A stretch of DNA of 64,000 bases, taken from Dama dama. Its lineage: Eukaryota; Chordata; Mammalia; Artiodactyla; Cervidae. A program made the position numbers and the translations under genes. The notes beneath the pieces were generated by a model, which ran no database searches, had not been told where the DNA came from, and saw only the letters and a list, made by a program, of their open reading frames with translations. Positions within the stretch are counted from its first letter, which is position 1; each line of letters starts with the position of its first letter. Positions 34,086-47,594 of the stretch are shown piece after piece. The stretch spans positions 38,177,001-38,241,000 of the forward strand of contig NC_083696.1 of NCBI RefSeq assembly GCF_033118175.1. The letters run 5' to 3'.

Positions 34086-37000
34086 AGAGCACTGTATTTC
34101 CTGCTGCCCTAGCCGCCAACTCCCCTGAGTACCTGGTGTGGATAGAACCTCTGTGACACAAGCAGCTGCACCACCTCCACACCTGCCCCTCACAGGCACA
34201 AACCGAAGTCCTCCAGGGAAGCCTCAGGAGCAAACTGCAGTGGATGATCCACATGCAGAGGTGAAAATAAAACCACAACTGAAACCCAGGGGCAGTGTGA
34301 CTAAGGACGAAGACCCCAAACCTTCCCACCAGCTGTACAAGCTGCAGATTGAATCCACATCATCAACTAGGCCGACTCTGTGTCTATGGAATATATAGAA
34401 GGTCACTGAGAGCTCCCACAAAAGAAAATGCACTAGCTCTGATAGCTGTGGACACTGGAAGCCAGAAAACACACTAATAGGACTAGATTAGAATCTGAGC
34501 TGCCCCCACAGCAGGTCCAGAGATCAACAGAGTGTTAGCAGGCATCCTAGGGAGGTGAGGTAGACTGTGACTTCCAGCAAGGTAAATGACTCTGACAGCA
34601 GTAACTCAAGGAAAACATTTATTATTCTGATGTTTTGACTTGTTCTATAGATTCTTTTGGATTCTTTTTTCCTTCTCCCTGCCCCGCCCCACCTGTAGCT
34701 GTCAATTTTATTGGCACTATGAAATCTAATTAAGCTTTTGAGTTTTTAAATTTTTTCCTCAGTCATATTTTTTAATTGTTGTTATAAACCTCTCCCTCCA
34801 CACTGGCCTTTTGCAGTTCTGTGGAGTTTTCCTTTTTTAATTTTAATTTTTTAAAAAACTATTATTTTTTCTACATTTATTCGTTTGCTGAATAAATGTT
34901 AAGTGTATATAAATGTATATAAGTGTATACTCAGTTTGTGCTTTAGTTAGTTTTGTTCTGGTAGATATAATTTTTGGTTCCCTTTATTTGCTGGGTCAAC
35001 CTATTATATTTTATTTTTGTTGGGACTGTTTTAATTTTGCTTATGGGTGTATATGTATATGTGTATATTCAGGCACACGTTTTGCTGTTGTTATAAACCT
35101 CTGTCTCTATGTTGGGCTTTTGCAGTTCTGTGGAATTTTCCTTTTTTATTTCTTCTTCCATTTTTAAAAATAATTTTAATTTTTTAAACCTAATGTATCT
35201 TTTCTACATTTGTTTGCCTTTCCTACTGTTCTTTTCCCCTTGCAGTTAATCTTTAATATGTATAAACCTTCTTCATCTACCTCTATTTAACTTTGCATAT
35301 CTATTCTTTCTTTCTTTCCTTGCCTCTCAATATATTTGCTAGTTTTATTTCCATTGCTTTATTCCCCAATTGGGACCTTACTTTAGCTTTGTTTTCCAGT
35401 TTGTGCTTTAGTCAGTTTTGTTCTGGTAGATATAGTTTTTGCTTTCCTTTTTTTGCTGGGTCAATCTATTGTACTTTATTTTTGTTGGGCTGTTATGATT
35501 TTGCTTATAGGTGTATAAGTGTATATTGTCACACTTTCTATTGTTGCTATAAACCTCTGCATCTACATTTGGCTTTTGCAGTTCTGTGGAATTTTCCTTT
35601 CTTTTGTTTTTTCTCTATATTGTTTTTTTTCCCCCCTCTTTTTTATAATTTTAACTTTTAATTTTGTTTAAACCTATTAATTTTTTCTACATTTATTCCT
35701 TTGTTTGCCTTTCCTTCTGCTCTTTTCCCCTTGCAGTTAATCTCTAATGTATATAAATCTCCTGCATTTACCTCTATTTAACTTTTCATATCTATTCTTT
35801 CTTTGCTTTCTTTCCTTTCCCCTCAACGTATTTGTTAGTTTTGTTTTCATTGCTTATTCCCCACTTAGCACCTTACTTTAGTTTTGTTTTCCAGTTTGTG
35901 CTTTACTTAGTTTTGTCCTTAACTGTTAAATATAATTTTTGATTTCCTTTGTTCGCCAGGTCAATGTATTGTACTTTATTTTTGTTGGACTGTTTTGATT
36001 TTGCTCATGGGTGTATATTCCATTATTTTAATTATTATTTGCCTGATTTTGTAAATGCCATTTGTCTGGGGATCATCTTTGGTTTCTCATTTTTGGATAT
36101 TTGTTTCAATCTCACTTAACACCATAACAACCCACTTGTGGAATCTTCATTCCTGATCAGAGATCAAGCCCTGAGCCTTTGGAGTCAGAGCACTGACTCT
36201 AAGACCCCAGACCACCAGAGAACTAACCCTAGGGAACATCAAATAGTGAGAACTCACAAAAAGGGAACCACTTGAAAGCAAGACCCAGCATCACCCAACC
36301 ACCAGTAGCACCCTGTGTAGGACGCCTCATCTAAACAACAAACAAAACAAAAATACAAACCCAATCTTCAGCAGACAGGATTACCACCTCATTCAGCCTT
36401 GCCCATTAGAGGAAAAACAAACAAAAACTCAGCACAAATCTCACCCTATAAGAAGTTTACACAAGCCACTGGACCAAACTTAGGAGGGCAGGAACCAAAA
36501 GGAAGGAAGACTTCAACCTTGAAGCTTGGGAAAAGGAGACTTCAAACACAATAAGTCAAAAAAATATATAATGAAAAGGCAGAGAAATACTACACAAACG
36601 AAGGAACAAACTAGAAATACAGAAGTCCAACTAAATGAAGAGGAAATAGGCAAACTACCTGAAAAAGAATTCAGAATAATGATAGTAAAGATGATCAAAA
36701 ACCTTGAAAACAAAATGGAGACAAGAATCAATTAAGGAAGACCGAGAAGAATTAAAGAATAAACATGCAGAGACAAACAACACAATTACTGAAATTAAAA
36801 ATACTCTAGAAGGAATCAAAAGCAGAATATCTGAAGAAGAACGAATCAGTGAGATGGAAGATAAAATGGTGGAAATAACTTCTGAAGAGCAGAATAAAGT
36901 AGAAAGAATGAAAAGAGCGGAGGATAGTCTCAGAGACCTCCAAGACAATATCAAATGCACAAACATTCAAATTATAGGGGTCCCGGAAGAAGAAGAGAAA

Positions 37001-40000
37001 AAGAAAGGGTATGAGAAAATTTTTGAAAAGATTATAGTTGAAAATTTCCCCAACATGGGAAAGGAAACAGTCAATTGAGTCCAAGAGGCACAGAGTCCCA
37101 TACAGGATAAACCCAAGGAGAAACATGCCAAGACACATATTAATCAAACTAACAAAGACTAAACACAAAAAAAGAATATTAAAAGCAGCAACAGAGAAGC
37201 AATAAGTGCAAGGGAAAGCTCATATGCTTAACAGCTGATCTTTCAGCAGAAACTCTTCAGGCCATAAGGGAATGGCAGGATCTATTTAAAGTACCAAAAG
37301 GGGAAAACCTACAACACCAAGATTACTGTACGTGGCAAGGATCTCATTCAAAATTGATGGAGAAATAAAAAACTTCCCAGACAAGCAAAAGTTAAGAGAA
37401 TTCACTAGCACCAAATCAGCTTTACAACAAATGTTAAACAGACTTATATAGTAAAGAAATACAAGAAAAGAAAAAAGATCTAAAAAATCAACCCCAAACA
37501 ATTAAGAAAATGGCAATAGGAACACATACATCAATAATTACCTTAATGTAAATGGATTAAATGCTTAAACAAAAAGACACAGACTGGCTTAATGGATACA
37601 AAAACAAGACCCATATATAGCTGTCTACAAGAAACCCACTTCAGTCCTCAAGACACATATAGACTGAAAGTGAGAGGAAGGAAAAATATATTCCATGCAA
37701 ATGGGAAGCAAAAGGAAGCTGGAGTAGCAATCTCATATCAGACAAAATAGACATTAAAATAAAAATGAGATAAGGAAGAGATAAGGAAGGACACTACATA
37801 ATGATGAAAGAGGAAGACATAACAATTGTAAATATCTATGCACCCAACACAGGAGCACCTCAATATATAAGACGAACACTAACAGACATAAAAGGAGAAA
37901 TGGACAATAACACAATAATAGTAGGAGACTTTAACACTCCACTCACACCAATGTAGAGATCATCAAAACAGAAAATTAATAAGAAAACATAAGTCTTAAG
38001 TGATACTTTAGACGAGATGGATCTCACTGATATCTTCAGGACATTCCATCCAAATGCAGAAGAATACACCTTCTCAAGTGCACATGGAACATTCTCCAGG
38101 ATAGACCACATCTTGGGTCACAAATCAAACCTCAGTAAATTTACGAAAATTGAAATATCAAGCATCTTCTCTGACCACAATGCTATGAGACTAGATATCA
38201 ATTATAAGAAAGAAAAGTTTAAGAAACACAAACACATGGAGATTCAACAACACATTTCTAAATAACTAAATTTTGAAGAAATCAAAAGGGAAATCAAAAC
38301 ATCTCTAGAAATAAATGACAATGAAAACAGGACAACTCAAAACCTATGGGATGCGGCAAAAGCAGTCCTAGGAGGGAAGTTTATAGCAATACAATCCTAC
38401 CTCAGGAAACAAGAAAAACATCAAATAGAAAACCTAACTTTACAGCTAAAACAACTGGAAAAAGAACAACAACAACAAAAAAAAAACCCCCACCAAAATT
38501 AGTAGAAGGAAAGAAATCATAAAGATTCAAGCATAAATAAATGAAAAAGAAATGAAAGATAAATAAAACTAAAAGCTAGTTCTTTTAGAAGATAAACAAA
38601 ATTGACAAACCTTTAGCCAGACTCATCAAGAAAAAAAGAGAGAAGAATCAAATTAACAAAATTAGAAATGAAAAAGGAGAGGTTACAACAGACAATGCAG
38701 AATTACAAGGGTTATAAGAGACTGTTATGAACAACTATATGGCAACAAAATGGATAACCTGGGAGAAATGGACAGATTCTTAGAAAAGTTCAATCTTCTA
38801 AGACTGAACCAGGAAGAAATAGAAATTATGAACAACCCAATTACAAGCACTGAAATTGAAGCTGTGATCAAAAATCTCTGAAAAAACAAAAGCCCAGGAC
38901 CAGATAACTTCACAGGAGAATTCTATCAAACATTTAGACAAGAGCTAATCCCGATCCTTCTAAAACTTTTTCAAAAAATTGCAGAGGAAGGATCACTTCC
39001 AAACTCATTCTACAAGGCCACCATCACCCTGGTACCAAAACCAGACAAAGACAACACAAAAAACAGAAAACTACAGGCCAATATCACTGATGAACATAGA
39101 TGCAAAAATCCTCAACAAAATCTTAGCAAACAGAATTCAGCAACACATTGAAAAGCTCATACACCATGATCAAGTTGGGTTTATTCCAGGAATGCAAGGA
39201 TTCTTCAATATACACAAATCAATCAATGAGATACACCATGTTAACAAATTGAAAGATAAAAACCATGCGATAATCTCAATAGATGCAGAAAAAGCCTTTG
39301 ACAAAATTCAGCACCCATTTATGATTAAAACTCTTAAAAAAATGGACACAGAGGAACCTACTTCAACATAGTAAAGCCCATATATGATAAGCCTACAGCA
39401 AACATTATTCTCAATGATGAAAAACTGAAAGAATTCCTAAGATCAGGAAGAAGACAAGGGTGTCCATTTTCACCACTATTATTCAACATAGTTCTGGAAA
39501 TTCTATTTACAGAAATCAGAGAATAAAAAGAAATAAAAGGAATCCAGATCAGAAAAGAAGTAAAGCTCTCACTGTGCAGATGACATGATACTGTACATAG
39601 AAAATCCTAAATATAGTATCAGAAAATTACTAGAGCTAATCAGTGAATTTAGCAAAGTTGCAGGATACAAAATCAATACACAGAAATCACTTGCATTTCT
39701 ATATACTAACAATGAAAAATCAGAAAGAGAAATTAAGGAATCAATCCCATTCACCACTGCAACAAAAAGAATTAAATATCTAGGAATAAACTTACCTAAG
39801 GAGACAAAAGAACTGTACACAGAAAATTATTAGACACTAATGAAAGAAATCAAAGATGACATAAGCAGATGGAGGGATATATACCATGTTCCTGGGTAGG
39901 AAGAATCAATATTGTGAAAATAACTACACTACCAAATGCATCAGGTGGCCAAAGTATTGGGAATTTCAGCTTCAACATCAGTCATTCCAACGAAAACCCA

Positions 40001-41546
40001 GGACTGATCTCCTTCAGGATGGACTGGTTGGATCTCCTTGCAGTCCAAGGGACTCCCAAGAGTCTTCTCCAACACCACAGTTCATCAGCTTTCTTTATAG
40101 TCCAAGTCTCACATCCATACATGACCACTGGAAAAACCATAGCCTTGACTAGACGGACCTTTGTTGACAAAGTAATGTCTCTGCTTTTCAATATGCTATC
40201 TAGGTTGGTCATAACTTTCCTTCCAAGGAGTAAGCGTCTTTTAATTTCATGGCTACAATCACCATCTGCAGTGATTTTGGAGCCCCCAAAAATAAAGTCA
40301 GCCACTGTTTCCCCATCTATTTCCCATGAAGTGATGGGACCTGATGCCATGATCTTAGTTTTCTGAATGTTGAGCTTTAAGCCAACTTTTTCACTCTCCT
40401 CTTTCACTTTCATCAAGAGACTCTTTAGTTCCTCTACACTTTCTGCCATAAGGGTGGTGTCATCTGCATATCTGAGGTTATTGATATCTCTCCTAGCAAT
40501 CTTGATTCCAGCTTGTGCTTCATCCAGCCCAGCGTTTCTCATGATGTACTCTGCATAGAAGTTAAATAAGCAGGGTGACAATATACAGCCTTGAGTACTC
40601 CTTTTCCTAACTGGAACCAGTCTGTAGTTCCATGTCCAGTTCTAACTGTTGCTTCCTGACCTGCATACAGGTTTCTCAAGAGGCAGGTCAGGTGGTCTGG
40701 TATTCCCATCTTTTTCAGAATTTTCAACAGTTTATTGTGATCCACACAGTCAACTGCTTTGGCATAGTCAATAAAGCAGAAATAGATGTTTTTCTGAAAC
40801 TCTCTTGCTTTTTAGATGATCCAGCAGACATTGGCAATTTGACCTTTGGTTCTGCTGCCTTTTCTAAAACCAGCTTGAACATCTGGAAGTTCACGGTTCA
40901 CATACAGCTGAATCATGGCTTGGAAAATTTGGAGCATTACTTTACTAGCATGTGAGATGAATGCAACTGTGCGGTAGTTTGAGCATTCTTTGGCATTGCC
41001 TTTATTTGGGATTGGAATGAAAACTGACCTTTTCCAGTCCTGAGGCTACTGCTGAGTTTTCCAGATTTGCTGGCATTTTGAGTGCAGCATTTTCACAGCA
41101 TCATTTTTCAGGATTTGAAATAGCGCCACTGGAATTCCATCACCTCCACTAGCTTTGTTTGTAGTGATGCTTCCTAAGGCACATTTGCCTTCATATTCCA
41201 GGATATCTGGCTCTAGGTAAGTGATCACACCATCATGATTATCTGGGTCATGACAATCTTTTTTGTACAGTTCTTCTGTATATTCTTGCCACCACTTCTT
41301 AGTACCTTACGCTTCTGTTAGGTCCCTACCATTTCTGTCCTTTATTGAGCCCATCTTTACATGAAATGTGCCCTTGGTATCTCTAATTTTCTTGAAGAGA
41401 TCTCTAGTTCTTGCCATTCTATTGTTTTCCTCTATTTCTTTGCATTGATCACTGAGGAAGGCTTTCTTATCTCTCCTTGCTATTCTTTGGAACTCTGCAT
41501 TCAAATGCAAGTATCTTTTGTTTTCTCCTTTGCTTTTCGCTTCCCT

Positions 41547-42258
41547 CATTTTTTTTTTTCCCGGCTGGTTTCCTTGTCTGAGAAGTGGGGATAGTCACAT
41601 ATACCTCACAGGACCTTACAGCGCGCGCTCCGACATGTCCGAGTCTTTGCGACCCTATGGACTGTAGCTCGCCAGAGTCCTCTATCCCTGGGATTTCCCA
41701 GAGAAGAACACTAGAATGGGTTTCCACTTCCTACACTCAGGGATCGTCCTGACCCAGGGATCGAACCGGCGTCTCCTGAGTTGCAGGCGGATTCTTAACC
41801 CTGAGCCTTCGGGGAATAGCAGTTTAAAACCTTCCGTCTGGAGAAATCACCCTGGCTTGGTTCCTGCCCTGCTCATGTGAAACAGGCCGATTTAGTCCCT
41901 TTTTGCTTCCAAATGACATAATGAGGAAGGACTTCAACTTCGGAGATGTTTCTTCAGAAAGGACAGAGTGATTAAAAACATGGTTGAATAAGTGTGACCA
42001 GCAGCTACATCTTTTCTCTCCAACAAATAATATTCCACAGTTCAGTGTATGTGGAACCACAAGCTTTAACTTTAAACAATGAATTCTGAGGCCAGGCCTT
42101 CAGGCAAGTAAAAAAAAACCCGCAATGGTTATGTCTGTGTGGAGGCCTGCGAGGCACCAGGGGATGGAGAAAGGTGAATCGAGCCGCTCTCCGACTCACA
42201 ACCAGCTCGCCCTCCAGTACCTAACACAGCTCAACGTTGTCGTCGCCCTCGCTTCCCT
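41547..42258 (-). pseudogene. Probable processed retrocopy of unknown gene, inside Bov-B
   Basis: The block is flanked by the 10-bp repeat TCGCTTCCCT (41537-41546 and 42249-42258), and Bov-B sequence is continuous when one copy and the block are removed. Beside the left repeat is an 11-base T-run (41549-41559), i.e. a poly(A) tail on the minus strand. The opposite, 5', end is CpG-rich like a promoter-proximal leader. On the minus strand it contains unique sequence, then a Bov-tA, then a MIR piece. Open frames are short (78 codons at 42060-41824) and not recognised. No AATAAA is seen before the tail, so a noncoding RNA or read-through source is possible. Confidence 0.55.
41622..41812 (-). repeat. 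Bov-tA SINE, antisense, within the retrocopy block
   Basis: It contains CGACATGTCCGAGTCTTTGC and ATCGAACCGGCGTCTCCTGA. It lies in the same orientation as the proposed retrocopy and was probably part of the copied transcript. Confidence 0.8.
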
Positions 42259-43972
42259 TCTTTTCACAGCTATTTATAAGTCCTCCTCAGTTAGCCATTT
42301 TGCTTTTTTGCATTTCTTTTCCATAAGCATGGTCTTGATTTCTGCTTCCTGTACAATGTCACGGAACTTCATCCATAGTGTATCAGGCACTCTATCAGAT
42401 CTAGTCCCTTAAATCTATTTCTCACTCCCACTGTATAGTCACAAGGGATTTGATTTAGGTCATACCTGAATGGTCTAGTAGTTTTCTCCACTTTCTTCAA
42501 TTTCAGTTTGAATTTGGCAATAAGTTCACAATCTGAGCCGCGTCAGCTCCAGGTCTTGTTTTTGCTGACTGTATAGAGCTTCTCCATCTTTGGCTGCAAA
42601 GAATATAATCAATCTGATTTCTGTGTCGACCAATGGTGACGTCCATGTGTAGAGTCTTCTCTTGAGTTGCTGGAAGAGGGTGTTTGCTATGACCAGCAGA
42701 ACTCTATTAGCCTTTGCCCTGCTTCATTCTGTACTCCAAGGCCAAATTTGCCTGTTACTCCAGGTGTTTCTTGACTTCCTACTTTTGCATTCCAGTCCCC
42801 TATAATGAAAAGGACATCTTTTCTGGGCACTAGTTCTGACTTCGACTACGGTGATAGTGAATGGTTTGCCTTGGAAACGAACAGAGATCATTCTGTTGTT
42901 TTTGAGATTGCATCCAAGTGCTGTGTTTCGGACTCTCCTGTTGACTATGATGGCTACTCCATCTCTTCTAAGGGATTCCTGCCCACAGTAGTAGATATAA
43001 TAGTCATTTGAGTTAAATTCACCCCTTCCAGTCCATTAGTTCACTGATTCCTAGAATGTTCATTCTTGTCATCTCCTGTTTGACCACTTCCAATTTGCCT
43101 CGATTCATGGACCTAACATTCCAGGTTCCTAGGCAATATTGCTCTTTACAGCATCGAACCTGGCTTCTATCACCAGTCCCATCCACAACTAGGTGTTATT
43201 TTTGCTTTGGCTCCATCCCTTCATTCTTTCTGGAGTTATTTCTCCACTGATCTCCAGTAGCATATTGACCTGGGAAGTTCATCTTTCAGTGTCCTATCTT
43301 TTTGCCTTTTCATACTGTTCATGGTGTTCTCAAGGCAAGAATACTGAGGTGGTTTGCCATTCCCTTCTCCAGTGGACCATATTCTGTCAGACCTCTCCAC
43401 CATGACCCGTTCATCTTGGGTGCCCCCCCCATGGCATGGCTTAGTTTCATTGAAACATGGCTTAGTTTCACACAGCTGTGGTCCATGTGATCAGATTGGC
43501 TAGTTGTCTGTGATTGTGGTTGCAGTCTGTCTGCCCTCTGATGCCCTCTCAGTGGCTACCATCTTACTTGGGTTTGTCTTACCTTGGATGTGGGGTATCT
43601 GTTCACGGCTGCTCCAGTAAAGGGCAGCTGCTGCTCCTGACCTTGGATCTGGGATAGCTCCTCTTGGCTGCTGCCCCTACCTTGGACGTTGGGTAGCTCC
43701 TCTTGGCCACGCTTCTGCTCCGTCGCAGCTGCCACGATTAATCAAGACAGTATGGTGTTGGCACAAAAACAGAAATATAGACCAATAGAACAAGATAGAA
43801 AGCCCAGAAATAAACCCATGCACCTATGGGCATCTTCTTTTTGACAAAGGAGGAAAGAATATTCAATGGGGCAAAGACAGCCTCTTCAATAAATGTTGCT
43901 GGGAAAACTGGACAGCTACACGTAAAAGAATGAAATTAGATCACTTCCTAACACCATTGTGCTTACGCTACA

Positions 43973-44170
43973 TCACTCAGTCGTGTTCAGCCTGTTTGTG
44001 ACTCCACGGACTGTAGCCTTCCATGCTCCTCTGCCCATGGGATTCTCTAGGCAAGAATACTGGAGTGGGTTGCCATTTCCTACTCCAGGGAATCTTCCTG
44101 ACTCAGGGATCAAACCCGTCTCTTTCTGTCCCCTGCATTGGTAGGCAGGTTCTTTACCACTAGTGCCACA
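43973..44170 (-). repeat. Bov-tA SINE, antisense
   Basis: From CATCACTCAGTCGTGTTCAG to the head complement AGGTTCTTTACCACTAGTGC, directly after the truncated L1. Confidence 0.88.
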
Positions 44171-46186
44171 ACTATGCCTAATTATTTGCGGTAAATGAGT
44201 GAAGAAACAGGAATTATTATATTAAATAGCTATCATGGGATGAATGGGGTGTGGGTGGAGAAAGAACCAAATAGTCTGCAGTTCTGATTGCTTTCAGGCA
44301 AAGATGGCTCTGTGACCCCCACAGTACAAGTTTAAAACAAATAGAACCACCTGGAATGAAACAAGACCAAAAGAGACTATAGAGTGTGATATGTCAATAG
44401 GAAAATGTTCAGGAATGAATTCATTAATATAAGGGTAATAATCAACTAAATACACAAACTTTAAAATACATTTCCAGTTTTAATTTAAAAATAAATTACA
44501 GCAAATCTGAACAAAATGTTTTCTACTTCAGTGCATATCTTCTTACCCCTTTGTGTTTGAAATCCAACTAGTTCACACAATCAAGGCAACTGGGCTTTTG
44601 ACAAAGTTTGGATGAACAATTCACAAAATGTGGCTAATGGATGAGTCTGGGACGCACAGAAAGGAGATAAGCCTTGGCTGGACTGTAAGCATCAGCCTGA
44701 AATCATGAACTTAAAAGGAAAGCATTCTCCTTTTGTAGAGTAAAACTGGTAATTCCACTCTCAACCCACCCTAAGGGCAACTTACCTTTTCCAATTTAAC
44801 TTTACAATACTACTTAGTCATGAGGTAAGGATTTAAAAGCTTTGGAAGAAATTCTTCTGACTCTCCACCCCTCTTTTTCATTCACTTTAAAGTTCTAGCT
44901 AGGCCTAAAAGGATCCTAAAAAAACCATGTAACCTCAAATACACACATACACACACACATATATATATGTATACATGTACTTTATATGAAGAAATTCAGG
45001 TTAAGGTCCAGGGACTGACCAAATTGACCTGCCAAACGTACACCCTTTATAGCGTCTTCTTGTGTGTTGATAGTAGGGTTTTTTCCTTCCCTTTTCATTA
45101 AACCTGCAAAATGACAGGAAGGACAGTACAAATGGAAGGGTCTTCTAAATGCCTTTGATAAATGACAGCACGGATGCCAGGGAGACGTCCATGCGGCTGG
45201 AAGCCTGTGGCTCTCTGAGGTGGTTTTAACTTGAGTGCACACTATTATCAAATTGGATTCAGCTGTACACCTAAGATTTGTGACCTTAACTGTCTGAATG
45301 TTACGCCTGAATGTCAAAACAAGAAATCACCCGGTGACCCAAGGGCAAGGAGAGGGAAAGGAGTCTCCAAGCTTAGAGTTAGAAAAGGCAGCTTATAATC
45401 TCACATCCTGCTTGATCTCTGGCTCTGTTTTAGCGATCTGAGGGTGGCGGTTGTTTTTTTAATGGGTCTCTCTGACAGGGGAAAACAACTGTAATTTCAG
45501 AATCAAGGCATGAAGGCGGAGAAGGAGAAAGCAACCCCTGGCCCAGCACCTTATTTATGGTTTCCCTTAAGTCCAATGCCACTCTCTTGCCACTCCCGTG
45601 ACATACCACAATCCTCGTATCTGGGGCTGCTCCCTTTGAACATACTGGATTGTCACAACCTGGGTGTTTAGGACAGTGTCTGGCATTCAGTAAGAGCTTA
45701 ATCTATGCTGAATGAAACGATTCTTGAAAAAAAAAAAATCAAAACAAGACAAGTCACCAAGATGGAGGCGGGGGGAGAAAAGATTTCAAACAAAAATTCC
45801 ATAAACCAACATCCACAAAGGTTGTGACAATTTGGGGGCTACTTCCAAGGGCTTTCAATACATCAGAGTTCTTATCAAGGAAAATAAGGACCAGTTGTTT
45901 CTTCAATATTTCACCTACCTTTATGGTAATCCTAAAGCATCTCTTTGCAGCTTCCCTCTTTGACTTCAGGACAGACATTACTTAGGATCTTTTGTCAAAT
46001 GGGACTCTTTCTGATCAAGGGTGAGCAGTCCAGTGTCCCCTGGACTTATTCACCACATGATCTGGAATCCTGTGTATTCAGGCAGGAGAGATCCAGGATT
46101 TGCGTGAATGTGGGAAGGGAATCATATGGGAAAACGTTATATTAAAAAAGGAAATGTATTTGGGCACCAGTCTATTTGATGTCTCT

Positions 46187-46388
46187 GTGTGTGTGCTCAG
46201 TCATGTCTAATCCTGATCCCAGGGACTGTCGCCCGCCAGGCTTCTCTGTCCATGGGATCTTCCAGGCAAGAATACTAGAGTGGGTTGCCATTTCCTCCTC
46301 CAGGGGATCTTCCTGACTCAAGAGATTAAACCCTTGTCTCCTGCGTCAGCAGGCAGAATTCTGTACTACTGCGCCCCTCAGGAAGCCC
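46187..46388 (-). repeat. Bov-tA SINE, antisense
   Basis: It contains CTTCTCTGTCCATGGGATCT and CAGGCAAGAATACTAGAGTG. Confidence 0.87.
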
Positions 46389-46640
46389 CAACTTCTGACC
46401 AAAGGCCAGAACTTACAAGTCATCCTTGTGACTTGAAAGGAACATGCTTCAGATTTCTTTCTTTTATGACTTAGCTTACATCCTTCTATTTTAATGGCCG
46501 GATATAAAGCTCATGAAGCCCCTCCAGTCAGTCTGCCTTGCAACTTCTCAGAGGCTGCTCTGGGTTTCAGGTCAGCCCTGCAGGTTGTCTCTTCCTCCTC
46601 TTCTCATGCCACTTAAAATCAAGTCCAGATCTTTAAAAAA

Positions 46641-46758
46641 ATTTTTTTTGGCCGAACGACATGGCATGTGGAATCTTAGTTCCCCAACTGGGGATCGAAC
46701 CCACACCCCCTGCATTGGAAGGGTGGAATTTTAACCACTAGACCACCAAGGAAGTCCC
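46641..46758 (-). repeat. CHR-type SINE, antisense
   Basis: T-run then GGCCGAACGACATGGCATGT, ending in the head complement ACCACCAAGGAAGTCCCC. Confidence 0.82.
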
Positions 46759-47383
46759 CTGTCTTCAGGTCTTATTAACAATTTGTCCCTAGTTATATAC
46801 AAGATGCTACCTTTTGGAAAGGGACTGTTGTGTGCAGAACTAATCTGCACTCACCCTCCAAATTATCTTCTAAAAAAACAAAAATGAACATTGATCATGC
46901 TTGTGGAGAGCTTCAAATATTATGCAGGCCCAGCAGAGACAAGAAAGGCCCACAGAGTGAGGATCTACTTCACAGAGTCAGCCTCACTTGAACCCCCGGC
47001 AGTCTGTGTGGGAGGGATGACCTCCATTTTGAAAGCTGAAAAAAGCTCAAGAGAATTTAAAATAATTCAAGGGGGTGTGCAAAGCTGAGAGAGGCCATAG
47101 CTGGGTTGATTCAAACCTGAACGGGTTACTTCTAGAGCCCTGGCTTCTTCACATCTTTCTGCTACATCACACGCGAGTGCTCCGGGTGGAGCCAAAGAGA
47201 AAACACAGCACTAGCAAATATGCATTCTCATCCCTTCAGTGACCCCGGACACGTCTCAGAGGCTTTACTTCCCGGATGCTGTGATGAATTTACACTTCTC
47301 TCCTAGAAGGAGTGGTGGTGAAACCGGCACCCAGAGGCAGGCAAGCAAACCCAAATTTTTGGAAGTTAAATCTTTCTCTCCCC

Positions 47384-47594
47384 TGTGTGTGTGCTCACTC
47401 AGTTGTGTCCGGCTCCTAAGGACTATAGCCGCCAGGCTCCTCTGTCCATGGGATTCTCCAGGCAAGGTTAGTGAAGTGGGTTGCCCTTTCCTTCTCCAAA
47501 GAATCTTCCTGACCCAGAGACTGAACCCAAATCTCCTGTGTCTCCTACATTGGCACGCAGATTCTTTTACCACTGAGCCATCTGGGAAACCCCC
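47384..47594 (-). repeat. Bov-tA SINE, antisense
   Basis: It contains CTCACTCAGTTGTGTCCGG and ends in ACCACTGAGCCATCTGGG. Confidence 0.87.

Larger units (their letters stand above)
39936..43738 (-). mobile_element. Bov-B LINE nested in L1 ORF2, with an internal insertion
   Basis: The minus strand runs from the 5' end near 43738 (endonuclease pieces about 43250-42600) through the EN-RT linker (about 42420-41300) to the RT. The frame at 40581-39982 keeps YADD (LRYADDTTLMAESVEELKSL). The extreme 3' tail is missing; it starts inside the element at GCATCAGGTGGCCAAAG. About 700 bp of unrelated DNA (41547-42258) interrupts it. Confidence 0.9.
31485..43955 (+). mobile_element. Near full-length ruminant L1, sense, broken by nested Bov-B copies
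   Basis: L1 segments are about 31485-32802 (5'UTR, start GATGGAGGAGGAGTAGGTGG), 34086-39935 (rest of 5'UTR, ORF1, ORF2) and 43739-43955 (ORF2 C-terminal region). ORF1 remnants lie at about 36520-37080, with a charged coiled coil and the IIGVPEEEE block. ORF2 has endonuclease pieces at about 37540-38265 (SSIFSDHNAMRLD) and RT pieces at 38979-39371 (MNIDAKILNKILANRIQ, ISIDAEKAFDK). The catalytic ADD at about 39580 follows a frameshift, and stops are frequent, so it is inactive. About 200 bp of ORF2 expected between 39935 and 43739 are missing. The 3'UTR is absent. Confidence 0.85.

Noticed and set aside
36704..37078. A 124-codon charged coiled-coil frame
   Set aside because: It is an L1 ORF1 remnant within the disrupted L1, not an independent gene.
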